Origin: DASUAS01 sp963756895
GTDB taxonomy: Bacteria > Actinomycetota > Acidimicrobiia > IMCC26256 > DASPTH01
DNA length: 64,000 nt
Direction of reading: 5' to 3'
Assembly: GCA_963756895.1 (NCBI GenBank)
Contig: CAVWPI010000007.1
Location: forward strand, 372,001-436,000
Numbering within the stretch: position 1 is the first letter of the stretch; each line of letters opens with the position of its first letter. Made by a program: the position numbers and the translations under genes. The notes beneath the pieces were generated by a model. That model did no database searches, was not told where the DNA came from, and saw only the letters and a list, made by a program, of their open reading frames with translations. Positions 8,149 through 15,829 of this stretch are shown here, one piece after another.

Positions 8149-11100
8149 CTATGACCCGGCGCCGGCGCCGGCTCCTCTCCTCTCCTCTCCGCGACGCCGC
8201 GCTTGGTCGCCGTCGGTGGCGGCGACCGCGGCATCGTCGCCGCTGCCCTCGGTTTCGGGACCCGCGCTGAGGTAGACGGCCGCGAGCTCCTCTTCGGTGA
8301 CGTCCTCGCGGGGTCTCGTCCAAGCGATGCGGCCCAGTTCGACGACGGTCACGACGTCGGCCAGCTTCATGACCTCGGCCGCCTTCTCCTCCGCGAGGAG
8401 GATGGCGGTACCGGCGACACGGAGATCACTCAGCGCCTCGAGCACGACCTCGGCCACGAGCGGCGCCAGCCCGAGCGTCGGTTCGTCTGCGATGAGCACC
8501 TTCGGTGGCTCCGCGAGCGCGGGTGCCAGCGACAGCATCTGCTGCTCGCCGCCGGAGAGCAGGCCCGCGACCTGACGGCGACGGTCACCCAACACAGGGA
8601 ACCTGTCGTACGCGCGGTCGCGCAGCTCTCGATCCTGGAGCACCACCCGAAGGTTCTCTTCCACCGTGAGCCCGGGGAACACGCCACGCGCTTCGGGAAC
8701 AAGCGTCAGGCCGCGCCGTGTTCTCACGAACGCTGGCTGCGCCGAGACGTCGTCGCCGGCAAGCACGACGTGCCCGCTCGTCAGCGCCACTGCGCCAGCA
8801 GCTACGTTGCACAGCGTCGACTTGCCTGCGCCGTTTCGACCGAGGACGGCCATGATCTCGCCTGCGCGCACAGCAATGGTCATTCCGTGCAGGACCTCGG
8901 CGTCTCCGTAGCCGGCGACGACATCGTCGAGCAGGAGCGCACAGTCGTCGGGTGCGGGTGAGGGTCGCGCGCTGCGTTCGCCTGTCACCTCGACGCGCGG
9001 GGCCGAGCTCGACCCGCTAGCGCTCGGATTCAGTTCTTGCGGCGACACTTCGGTCGCACTCGGCTCCACGACCGGCGCACCATCCGCCTGCGCCTGGCGC
9101 GATTTCGCTCGGCGCTTCTCCTGGCGCTTGAGGCCGGCGGCCGACAACACACCGTCCGGGTTCTTGGCCAGCCCGATCGCGCCGAGACCGAACAACATCG
9201 CGAGGAAGTACGGCGACGTGGTGAGGGTCGATACTTCGCCCGGTACGAAGCTGAACTCGGAAAGCTGGTGCCAGACCTCGAAGCCACCTGCGAAGGCCAG
9301 ACCGGCGAGCAACGCCCCTCCTGGTCGTCGCACGCCGAACGTCACCGCCACCGCGAGCCAGATGAGACCGACCAGCGGTGGCGCGGTGTCGCGCGTCATG
9401 GAGATCGTGGTGACGCCGTAGAGCGCCCCACCGAATCCGGCGATGACCGCCGACACGGCGAACAGCGCGACCTGGGCCCGTGCCGTCGAGATGCCCGACG
9501 CCTGCGCGGCGACCGCCGAGCTGCGAGACGCGTACATCGCGCGCCCGGTCGCCGAGTGCTTGAGGTTGTGGACGAGCAAGGCGAACAACCCGAACACCCC
9601 CAGCAGCAGGCACAGCAACTGGGACGACGACGAGAAGTCGAAGGTGTGGATGCCGAAGAAATCGAACGTCGGCGGGAGGAACTGATAGCCGATCGAGCTG
9701 TTGCTGATGTTGTCGTTCTGAAACGCGAGGAAGAAGACGACCCACGCGAGGGCGAAGGTCGCGAGCGCGAGTTCGAGCGGGCCGAGGTGCCGAACGGTCA
9801 GCGCGATCAACGCCCCGAGGATGCCGGCGACGAGGGCACCCAGCACGCACGCCCACAGGAAATTCAGGTGACCGTTGTGGAGGACGAGTGGGATGTCGAA
9901 GTCCCACGTTGCCCACGGAGGGGGATGGGTCGCATCGGCCGATTGCAGAGCCCAACCGGCGGCGAACCCACCGGCAGTCACGAATGCCGCCTGCGCGAGG
10001 CTCGCCATGCCACCGATGCCGGTCACCACGACGAACGAGAGGAAGACGATGGCGAGCGCAAGCCCGGGCGCGAGGATCGCCGACCGGACGTACGGCGCGT
10101 TCTCCGGCCACGGCAGGGCTCCGATCGCATAGAGCACCAGGAGCGTGGCGAAGATCGCCCACGGCAGCTTGCGTCGCCACGACGGCAGCGAGGAGCGGTG
10201 GTCGGGCGGAGGTCGCTCGTCGGCGACCGAGCCCGCCGCACGGCCGCGCCGTGCACCCAGGAACACCAGCGCTACGAGCAGCAGGACGTATGGGATCGCG
10301 CTGTCGACACCCGTGAGCTTGTTCAGGAAGTCGGGCAGGATGTCGGACTTGTAGCCGGCGACGAGGTTCTGGAACACACCCAACGCCAGACCGACGGCGA
10401 ATGCCAGCGGGATGGAGCGCATCCCTGCAATCGCCACCGCGCACAGCGATGCGAACACCACGATGACGAACGTCGAGTTGTCGAGGTGGAACAGCGGCGC
10501 GATGAGAATCCCGGCGAGGGATGCGAGCGTGACCGACAGCATCCACGCGATCCCCGACGTCCGGTTCGGGTCGATACCGCGCAGGGTGGCCAGAGAAGAG
10601 CGGTCGACCTGCGCCCGCATCTGCAGACCGACTTGCGTGCGACGGATGACCACATACAGGACCGCGGCGGCGACCGCGGCGAACACGAACACCGCAATCT
10701 GATCAGTGTTGAGGCGCACGTCGTGCAGCCCGACCCAGCTGAGGCTGACCACCTTCGGCGGGGTCGGCCCGATGCCCGGTATGCCGTAACCGGCGTTCTC
10801 ACCGTCCTTCGTGAGATCGGCGACGCTCAAGCCCAGCGTGTCTCCGAGGAAGGCGCCGATGAACCAAAGCGCGAAATTCGGCAGCGCGATGAGGACGCCG
10901 ATCGTGCCGACCACCCGCACGTACACCGGTGCGGTCGAGAGACGAGCGAAGATCAGCTTGTTGAGCGCCAGTCCCAGAAGCGGCGCGAACACCAGGACGG
11001 TCAGGATCGCGGCCGGGACGATCGGGAGCGCAAGGGCCGTGTTCATCTGGTAGTAGAAGTACGCGCAGGTGAAGGCAATCGCAGGCAGGGCGAAGTTGAA

Positions 11101-11202
11101 GATGCCCGAGGTCTCGAACGACAGCACGAGACACGACGCCATGACGGAGTAGATGGCACCGGTCGCCAGCCCGGAGATCAGCAACCCCATGAACTTCTGC
11201 AT
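8149..11202 (-). CDS. Fused LivH-LivM-LivF: two ABC permease domains plus ATPase in one protein
   Basis: A single open frame of 1017 residues joins three subunits of a branched-chain amino-acid type importer. Residues 1 to about 315 are the LivH permease (start MQKFMGLLISGLATGAIYSV, several membrane helices, conserved DRSSLATLRGID loop). About 335 to 655 is the LivM permease (GIGGMASLAQAAFVTAGGFA and a VAAQASGIS coupling segment). A charged, low-complexity linker of about 65 residues (KRQEKRRAKSRQAQ, then Ser/Pro-rich) leads to the LivF ATPase from about 730, with Walker A GRNGAGKST, signature LSGGEQQML and Walker B VLIADEPTLGLAP. Separate livH, livM and livF genes are the norm, and LivM-ATPase fusions are known. 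I see no frame break across either junction. It starts 7 bp after livG. Confidence 0.9.
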   Translation of the reverse strand: MQKFMGLLISGLATGAIYSVMASCLVLSFETSGIFNFALPAIAFTCAYFYYQMNTALALPIVPAAILTVLVFAPLLGLALNKLIFARLSTAPVYVRVVGTIGVLIALPNFALWFIGAFLGDTLGLSVADLTKDGENAGYGIPGIGPTPPKVVSLSWVGLHDVRLNTDQIAVFVFAAVAAAVLYVVIRRTQVGLQMRAQVDRSSLATLRGIDPNRTSGIAWMLSVTLASLAGILIAPLFHLDNSTFVIVVFASLCAVAIAGMRSIPLAFAVGLALGVFQNLVAGYKSDILPDFLNKLTGVDSAIPYVLLLVALVFLGARRGRAAGSVADERPPPDHRSSLPSWRRKLPWAIFATLLVLYAIGALPWPENAPYVRSAILAPGLALAIVFLSFVVVTGIGGMASLAQAAFVTAGGFAAGWALQSADATHPPPWATWDFDIPLVLHNGHLNFLWACVLGALVAGILGALIALTVRHLGPLELALATFALAWVVFFLAFQNDNISNSSIGYQFLPPTFDFFGIHTFDFSSSSQLLCLLLGVFGLFALLVHNLKHSATGRAMYASRSSAVAAQASGISTARAQVALFAVSAVIAGFGGALYGVTTISMTRDTAPPLVGLIWLAVAVTFGVRRPGGALLAGLAFAGGFEVWHQLSEFSFVPGEVSTLTTSPYFLAMLFGLGAIGLAKNPDGVLSAAGLKRQEKRRAKSRQAQADGAPVVEPSATEVSPQELNPSASGSSSAPRVEVTGERSARPSPAPDDCALLLDDVVAGYGDAEVLHGMTIAVRAGEIMAVLGRNGAGKSTLCNVAAGAVALTSGHVVLAGDDVSAQPAFVRTRRGLTLVPEARGVFPGLTVEENLRVVLQDRELRDRAYDRFPVLGDRRRQVAGLLSGGEQQMLSLAPALAEPPKVLIADEPTLGLAPLVAEVVLEALSDLRVAGTAILLAEEKAAEVMKLADVVTVVELGRIAWTRPREDVTEEELAAVYLSAGPETEGSGDDAAVAATDGDQARRRGEERRGAGAGAGS

Positions 11203-11209
11203 ACGCCGG

Positions 11210-12064
11210 TTACGCCTCTCCGAGGTACGCTGCGCGCACCTCGGCGTTCTGTTGGATCTCGGGAGGCGTCCCTGCTGCGAGCACGGACCCGAGGTTGAGC
11301 ACGACGATGCGATCGCACTGCGCCATGACGAACCCGACATCGTGTTCGACCAGGACGACGGAGCAGTCCCCGTCGCTCTTGACGCGCGAGATGCACTCAC
11401 CCAGAGCGCCCGCTTCGACGGCCGAGAGGCCGGAAGACGGCTCGTCGAGCAACAGGATCCTGGGCGACGCGACGAGCGCACGCGCCAGCTCCACCATTCG
11501 AGACATGCCGATGGGAAGGGTGCCGGCCGGTTCGTCGCGTACCTCGAGCAGTCCGCACTGATCGAGGACCTGGGTGGTTCGCGCGATGCGTTTGCGCTCT
11601 TGTCGCTTGCGGGTGGGAAAAGCGAAGAGATCGGCGACGATGCCACCGCCGCCGCCCTCCCACTCGAGGGCCGCGAGCACATTGTCCTGCACGCTGAGCC
11701 AGCCGAAGATCTGCACCCGCTGGAAGGTGCGACGCAGGCCCCACCGGGCACGTTGGACGGCGCTCTTCGCCGTCATGTCGCTCCCACCCAATAGGACCCG
11801 CCCTTTGTCGGGCTCTCGCACACCCGAGATGACGTCGAAGAGCGTCGTCTTGCCCGCGCCGTTGGGCCCGATGAGCCCGAGCACCTCTCCTGACCGGAGC
11901 TCGAGCGAGACGTCGCCCAACGCCTGCATGCCACCGAAGCTGACGCTCACCCCCGACAGTTCGAGGGGGAACCCGTCAGGTCTTGTGGCGTCGTTCACGA
12001 CCGAGCCGTCCGACGCCTTGCGTGGCGCCGACCTCAGCTCGCCGTCGAGTGACTCAAGGGCCAC
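11210..12064 (-). CDS. LivG-type ABC transporter ATP-binding protein
   Basis: A 284-residue ATPase of the LivG class, which pairs with the LivF domain of the fused downstream protein. It shows Walker A GPNGAGKTT, a Q-loop near RRTFQRVQIFG, a degenerate signature LPIGMSRMVELARAL in place of LSGGQ, Walker B ILLLDEPSSGL and an H-loop in VLVEHDVGFVM. About 30 extra residues precede the usual start. I chose the GTG at 12064 because AGGGGGGAAG stands just upstream; the longer open frame to 12475 crosses the operator region and is not protein-like. It is the first gene of the importer operon. Operator-like palindromes at 12156-12167 and 12272-12287 lie in its leader. Confidence 0.88.
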   Translation of the reverse strand: MALESLDGELRSAPRKASDGSVVNDATRPDGFPLELSGVSVSFGGMQALGDVSLELRSGEVLGLIGPNGAGKTTLFDVISGVREPDKGRVLLGGSDMTAKSAVQRARWGLRRTFQRVQIFGWLSVQDNVLAALEWEGGGGGIVADLFAFPTRKRQERKRIARTTQVLDQCGLLEVRDEPAGTLPIGMSRMVELARALVASPRILLLDEPSSGLSAVEAGALGECISRVKSDGDCSVVLVEHDVGFVMAQCDRIVVLNLGSVLAAGTPPEIQQNAEVRAAYLGEA

Positions 12065-12155
12065 GACGCTTCCCCCCTGGCGGCGTCGTCGGTCACGGAC
12101 TGCTGTGGCGACCGAACGTTCGAATATCTGGATCACGGTTGGTAAGACAGACCCG

Positions 12156-12243
12156 TAGACCGGTCGAACCAGATTCCCTTCTGGACAGCCTGCAACCACA
12201 TCTCTGGTCACTCTCTCGGACCCAGGGTAGACCAGTCGCCTGA
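12156..12243. promoter_or_regulatory. livG leader with two weak operator-like elements
   Basis: TAGACCGGTCGA (12156-12167) is a shortened palindrome lacking the central AT. TAGACCAGTCGCCTGA (12228-12243) shares its first 11 bases with the site at 28134. Both lie between the livG GTG and the stronger site at 12272. Confidence 0.3.
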
Positions 12244-12271
12244 CTGTAGCAACCGTGTTGGCACGAATTCT

Positions 12272-12287
12272 TCGACCGACCGGTCTA
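12272..12287. promoter_or_regulatory. Operator-like palindrome upstream of the importer operon
   Basis: TCGACCGACCGGTCTA has one mismatch in the palindromic core GACCGAtCGGTC. It lies 208 bp before the livG start and 61 bp beyond the end of the CaiB remnant. Confidence 0.5.
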
Positions 12288-12310
12288 CGTCGAACACCCC
12301 GATCCGGCAA

Positions 12311-12362
12311 CCCGATCGCGCCAATCGCTACGCGATCGCGCCAATCTCTACGCGATCGCGCC
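12311..12362. repeat. 20-bp tandem repeat, about 2.5 copies, at the end of the CaiB remnant
   Basis: Units at 12311-12330, 12331-12350 and a partial third at 12351-12362 read (C)GCGATCGCGCCAATCTCTA with minor changes. Each carries the palindrome CGATCGCG. The repeat includes the presumed stop codon of the CaiB remnant (12348-12350). Confidence 0.8.
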
Positions 12363-12706
12363 GTCCACCTTGAGGCCAACGATCTCGTCCCTTGCGCGGC
12401 GTGCGTTGGAGCGGGCATCGGCACCGGTGCCTCACCTTCGGACTGCGCGGGTGCAAAGGTCACGGACAGCGTCACCCCAGCCTCGCGTTACAGATCCTGG
12501 AAAAGCCGCGGACCCGCGCTTGCGGATCGGCATGCGCTTCCCTGGGGCCCACACGACCCCGAAGGAGAAGCTCGGCCTGCTGCCACGCTCCGGGTGCTCG
12601 AGCTTGATGACGTCCGCACCCCGTCAGCGAGGACGACGGTGGCGCTCGGGACGAACGCCGCCGGCGCGACCTCTTGGATGCGGACGCCCTCGAGCGGCCT
12701 TGTCAT
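12348..12706 (-). pseudogene. CaiB/BaiF (class III) CoA-transferase remnant
   Basis: The minus strand starts MTRPLEGVRIQEVAPAAFVP then STVVLAD-like sequence, the N terminus of class III CoA-transferases. A frame change near 12620 continues it as ADVIKLEHPERG, the conserved motif that follows. The central several hundred residues are missing, and a tail reading DEIVGLKVDGAIA then TAG at 12348-12350 resembles the family C terminus. At 359 bp against a usual 1,200 bp, it keeps both ends but not the middle, including the catalytic aspartate region. It follows the enoyl-CoA hydratase gene by 18 bp, so the operon once ended in a CoA-transferase. Confidence 0.65.
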
Positions 12707-12724
12707 CGAGTGTTCTGCGTCGGT

Positions 12725-13567
12725 CTAGACCTGCGTGAACTCGGGGTCGACGTCGGCGTCGCGAAGAGCAAGCGCAGCCTTGATGCCCTGCTCCTGCCAT
12801 GCCTTCGAGAACTCCTGATTCCTGGCGATCGCCGCGGCGCTGGGCATCTTCATCGGCTGGCGGCCGACCTCCACCATGTCCGGCAGGCCCATGGCTTCGT
12901 ACATCTCGTGCATGCCCTTCTTGGTCGCCTTGAAGCCCTCGGGGTCGATGATCGAACACTGCTCAGCCCAGTGCAGGGCGGTCGACTCGAGTTCTTCCAT
13001 CGGCACGATGCGCTGCACGTAGTGCAGATCGTGGGCCTGCTCGGCGCTCATCCAGCCTCCGAGTGCCCACAGCTTGTACACGACCCGCGGCGGGAACATG
13101 AAGTACATGAGTGGGTACGGGCCCCACGGCCGACCGACGCTGATGCGCGAGTGTTCGAAGCTGAACCGCGTGTCCTCAGTTGCGATGATGAAGTCGAAGG
13201 TCAGCAGGATCCCGTTCGTGAAGGGTCCGACGAACTTGTGCACCGCGGCGATCAGCGGCTTGCTGAAGTTCCACGACGGCAGCATCGGGGTCTGGCGCGC
13301 CCACATCTCCCCATCGACCGTCGCCGGATTCTGCGTGCTGTCGATGAGGTCATGACCTGCGGAGAACATCTCGCCAGAGCCGGTCAGCACCACTGCCGTG
13401 ATCTCGTCGAGGCGCTCGGCCGCCTGGAGCGCGAGAAAGAATTCACGCTCCATGGTCCAGTTGACGGCGTTTCGTACCTCCGGCCGGTTGAACGTCAGAA
13501 CGAGGGTGCTGCCCTCCATCCTCGTGAGGATGGTTTCGAACACGAGGCCGTTCTTGTCGAAGTTCAC
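12725..13567 (-). CDS. Enoyl-CoA hydratase/isomerase family protein
   Basis: A 280-residue crotonase-fold protein. The N-terminal strand GSTLVLTFNRPEVRNAVNW is followed by the first oxyanion-hole segment GSGEMFSAGHDL. The second, in the family usually a GG pair before a catalytic glutamate, reads VHKFVGPFTNGILLTFDFII, so the usual glycine pair is altered (VGPFTNG). SFEHSRISVGRPWGPYPLMY occupies the active-site loop. The tail is longer than in simple hydratases. The start is GTG at 13567. It lies between the VOC gene and the CaiB remnant in one minus-strand operon with two operator palindromes at its head. The altered oxyanion region may mean a different crotonase reaction. Confidence 0.85.
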   Translation of the reverse strand: MNFDKNGLVFETILTRMEGSTLVLTFNRPEVRNAVNWTMEREFFLALQAAERLDEITAVVLTGSGEMFSAGHDLIDSTQNPATVDGEMWARQTPMLPSWNFSKPLIAAVHKFVGPFTNGILLTFDFIIATEDTRFSFEHSRISVGRPWGPYPLMYFMFPPRVVYKLWALGGWMSAEQAHDLHYVQRIVPMEELESTALHWAEQCSIIDPEGFKATKKGMHEMYEAMGLPDMVEVGRQPMKMPSAAAIARNQEFSKAWQEQGIKAALALRDADVDPEFTQV

Positions 13568-13616
13568 GCTTGCAAACCTTTCGTCGTGTGGTTGTCCGGA
13601 CTTTGCGACAGTGTCT

Positions 13617-13958
13617 CTACGCGGGCACCAACGCAGACCTGCTCGACGTGCCCAGTGGCGGGAGCGAGGCCTCGTGCTCGGTCATCGCCCGGGTCCAACA
13701 CGCGAACTCGAGCTGGATGCCGTTCGGGTCGTGGAAGTAGAGCGACTTCATGAAGATCGCCGGTGAGCTGCCATCGGCGATCGGAATCGGACGGCAGTGC
13801 TCGTCCATCGTCTGGAACTTCACTTCGCTCACGTCGACGCCCTTGGCGCCGAGCTTCTCGCGGTACTCGTCGACCTTGTCCGGAGCGACGTTCAGCGCGA
13901 GGGGCGCCAGATGGTTCACACCGATGAATGCGAACTCCGTGTTCGCTCTCTTTCCCAT
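13617..13958 (-). CDS. VOC-family protein, shortened
   Basis: A 113-residue protein with one recognisable half of a vicinal-oxygen-chelate domain. NHLAPLALNVAPDKVDEYREK is followed by FMKSLYFHDPNGIQLEFACW, which holds the C-terminal metal-ligand glutamate of the domain. A usual single VOC domain in this context is about 140-160 residues with a first NHLALVV-type strand and a separate second module. Here the first module seems collapsed into the NHLA start, so an internal deletion is likely. The ATG at 13958 is 70 bp from a perfect operator palindrome. It heads the VOC, enoyl-CoA hydratase, CaiB-remnant operon. Confidence 0.7.
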   Translation of the reverse strand: MGKRANTEFAFIGVNHLAPLALNVAPDKVDEYREKLGAKGVDVSEVKFQTMDEHCRPIPIADGSSPAIFMKSLYFHDPNGIQLEFACWTRAMTEHEASLPPLGTSSRSALVPA

Positions 13959-14027
13959 GCAGGACTCCCCAGCTCAAGCCGAGGTCGTCGACCCGTCGAC
14001 GACCGCGCGCCCCGGCGAGGCGCAACC

Positions 14028-14043
14028 TAGACCGATCGGTCTA
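14028..14043. promoter_or_regulatory. Perfect 16-bp operator palindrome
   Basis: TAGACCGATCGGTCTA, fully self-complementary, 70 bp before the VOC start. It is one of three identical perfect copies (also 15814 and 25715). Confidence 0.75.
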
Positions 14044-14103
14044 CAGTGTCAAGCCGCCAGTTGAGCTGGGAAGGGAACTGCGCCGGTCGTCCGCCGTGAG
14101 GAC

Positions 14104-14119
14104 TCGACCGATCGGTCCA
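14104..14119. promoter_or_regulatory. Second operator palindrome in the VOC promoter
   Basis: TCGACCGATCGGTCCA with a perfect GACCGATCGGTC core. It is centred 76 bp from the first site and 10 bp beyond the 3' end of the TetR gene. Confidence 0.6.
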
Positions 14120-14128
14120 ATCCTCACG

Positions 14129-14761
14129 CTATCGGCTGATGCCTCGCACGAAGATGTCCTCCACCGTCGCCGAGTAGTCCTGGGCAGAACGGGCGGATTC
14201 CGTCATGCGCGACATGTGCGTCTGAGTGCCGATCCAGGCTTGGGCCGCGTTGTATGGATCCAGATCGCGGAACTCCCCCGATTCGACTCCCTCTTCGATG
14301 ATCGCCTCGACGCGGAGCTCGTACTCACGGCGCCGCTTTCTGAAACGCTTGGCGTAGGCGCCCGTGAGCGCGGGATAGTCATGGATCATGACGCTCGTGT
14401 GGTCCCGGAGCCGGACCATGACGTTCGCGTACTCGACACCGAGCATGGCCAAGCGCTCGGCCGGGGTGCCGCCTGCTCTTTCGACGCGATCTGCGCCGAG
14501 CATCATCTCGTCCATGATCCGGTCGTTGATCGCCTCCAGCAGCTGCTCCTTGGAACCGATGTAGTAGTACAGCGCGCCCTTCGAGAGCCCGTTCGCCTCG
14601 CAGAGCTCGATGAGGCCGGTACCGTGGTAGCCCTGGCGCGCGATCACGGCCGCCGACGTGTCGATGACCTCTAGTCGGCGCTGATACCACTTCGCGCTCC
14701 GCGCAGCATGCGGTTCGCGTAGGCCCGATGCTGCATCGGTCGAAGCTACAGACTTCACCAT
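14129..14761 (-). CDS. TetR-family transcriptional regulator
   Basis: A 210-residue TetR/AcrR-type repressor. After a polar N-terminal tail, the helix-turn-helix spans about residues 28-75, with VIARQGYHGTGLIELCEANG and the recognition-helix signature LSKGALYYYIGSKEQLLEAI. The rest is an all-helical ligand-binding domain. The ATG at 14761 was preferred over a much longer open frame that overlaps the SDR gene. It is the second gene of an SDR-TetR unit whose promoter carries a perfect palindrome, and it is followed within 110 bp by two more copies. This makes it the best candidate for the protein that reads TAGACCGATCGGTCTA and controls its own synthesis; an acyl-CoA ligand is plausible from the regulated genes but not shown. 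Confidence 0.88.
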   Translation of the reverse strand: MVKSVASTDAASGLREPHAARSAKWYQRRLEVIDTSAAVIARQGYHGTGLIELCEANGLSKGALYYYIGSKEQLLEAINDRIMDEMMLGADRVERAGGTPAERLAMLGVEYANVMVRLRDHTSVMIHDYPALTGAYAKRFRKRRREYELRVEAIIEEGVESGEFRDLDPYNAAQAWIGTQTHMSRMTESARSAQDYSATVEDIFVRGISR

Positions 14762-14859
14762 TTGGCTCGCTTCTTCACAATCTGAAGCGTAGTGGTCAGC
14801 GACCGGCACGCCTGGAAAGGCCCTCGGCGACGCAATCGCCGGGAGCTCGACCTCGCGGC

Positions 14860-15714
14860 TCACGAGGACTGCGGGTGCGTCCTCTCCCACTCCTCGGCGG
14901 TGTCGAACGCCGCGAGCACCGGGGTGTTGTACCACTCGAGCCAGTGCTCGCGCTGGTTCGAGTGGTCGAGGACGATCGGGGTGTTCTCCTTGACCGCCTT
15001 CATCACCATCGGGCCCACCTCTTCGGGCTCGAAGAATCCCACGACGTTCTTCTGCGCCCACTCGGGGTCGATCTTGACCGTCATGTCGGTCGGGCCGCCG
15101 AGGTGGTCGGGGCGCAGGGCGAAGCTCTCGCTGATCCGGCCCCGGACGCCACCGGGGCAGTAGACGGTGGTGCCCACGTTGACTCGCGCCAGCTCCTGCT
15201 GGAGACCGAGCATCAGGCCGACGACGCCGAGCTTCGCGCACGAATAGACCGAGTGGTCGGGCACCCATCCCGCGAGCAGACCTGCGTTCGATGCCGTGGC
15301 GACGACATGGCCCTCGCGGGCCGCCTCCATGTCGGGGAGGAACGTGTGCACGCAGTTCAAGACGCCCATCAGGTTGACCTGGATGATCCAGTCGATGTCG
15401 TCGTCGGTCATCTCGCTGAACCGGTCGAACCAGGTGACGCCGGCGTTGGCGAAGAGCAGGGACACCGGGCCGAACGCGTCGGTGGCCGCGTCCTTCATGG
15501 CCCGCACCTCGCTGCGCTTGCTCACGTCGCAGGCGAGCCCGATGGCGGAGCCGCCGTTCTTGTTGACGATCTCGGCGACCTCGTCGGCCCGCTCCCGCAC
15601 GATGTCGGCGACGACCACTGACGCGCCCTCGTCGGCGAGCGCATGGACGATCCCGAGGCCGATGCCGCTCCCACCCCCGGTGACGAGCGCAACCTTGCCG
15701 GCGATTTCCGTCAT
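14860..15714 (-). CDS. Short-chain dehydrogenase/reductase
   Basis: A 284-residue SDR with cofactor motif VTGGGSGIGLGIVHALADEG, the acidic residue after strand 2 in VVVADIVRERAD (favouring NAD), FANAGVTWFDRF in place of the usual NNAG, ATASNAGLLAG at the serine and the motif YSCAKLGVVG. A long C-terminal extension (about residues 215-284) suggests a substrate-specific lid. The ATG at 15714 follows GGGAAGGGCGG. The perfect operator at 15814-15829 is 100 bp upstream. The TetR gene follows after 98 bp, probably on the same transcript. Confidence 0.88.
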   Translation of the reverse strand: MTEIAGKVALVTGGGSGIGLGIVHALADEGASVVVADIVRERADEVAEIVNKNGGSAIGLACDVSKRSEVRAMKDAATDAFGPVSLLFANAGVTWFDRFSEMTDDDIDWIIQVNLMGVLNCVHTFLPDMEAAREGHVVATASNAGLLAGWVPDHSVYSCAKLGVVGLMLGLQQELARVNVGTTVYCPGGVRGRISESFALRPDHLGGPTDMTVKIDPEWAQKNVVGFFEPEEVGPMVMKAVKENTPIVLDHSNQREHWLEWYNTPVLAAFDTAEEWERTHPQSS

Positions 15715-15813
15715 TCCGCCCTTCCCCTCCACGTCGATCCTCGGTGAGGATGTGGTGCGTGCCGTCTGCTGTCGTGTGGCGGCCCGCGAGGCCGGTGACA
15801 CGGATCGGAAATC

Positions 15814-15829
15814 TAGACCGATCGGTCTA
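15814..15829. promoter_or_regulatory. Perfect 16-bp operator palindrome overlapping the FadE stop codon
   Basis: TAGACCGATCGGTCTA, 100 bp before the SDR start. Its last three bases (15827-15829), read on the minus strand, are the TAG stop of the upstream acyl-CoA dehydrogenase. Confidence 0.75.

Noticed and set aside
8161..11298. Long plus-strand open frames (for example about 750 residues from 9037) opposite the importer
   Set aside because: They are arginine/glutamate/aspartate-rich mirror images of a convincing minus-strand gene, as expected for high-GC codon use. No domain is visible.
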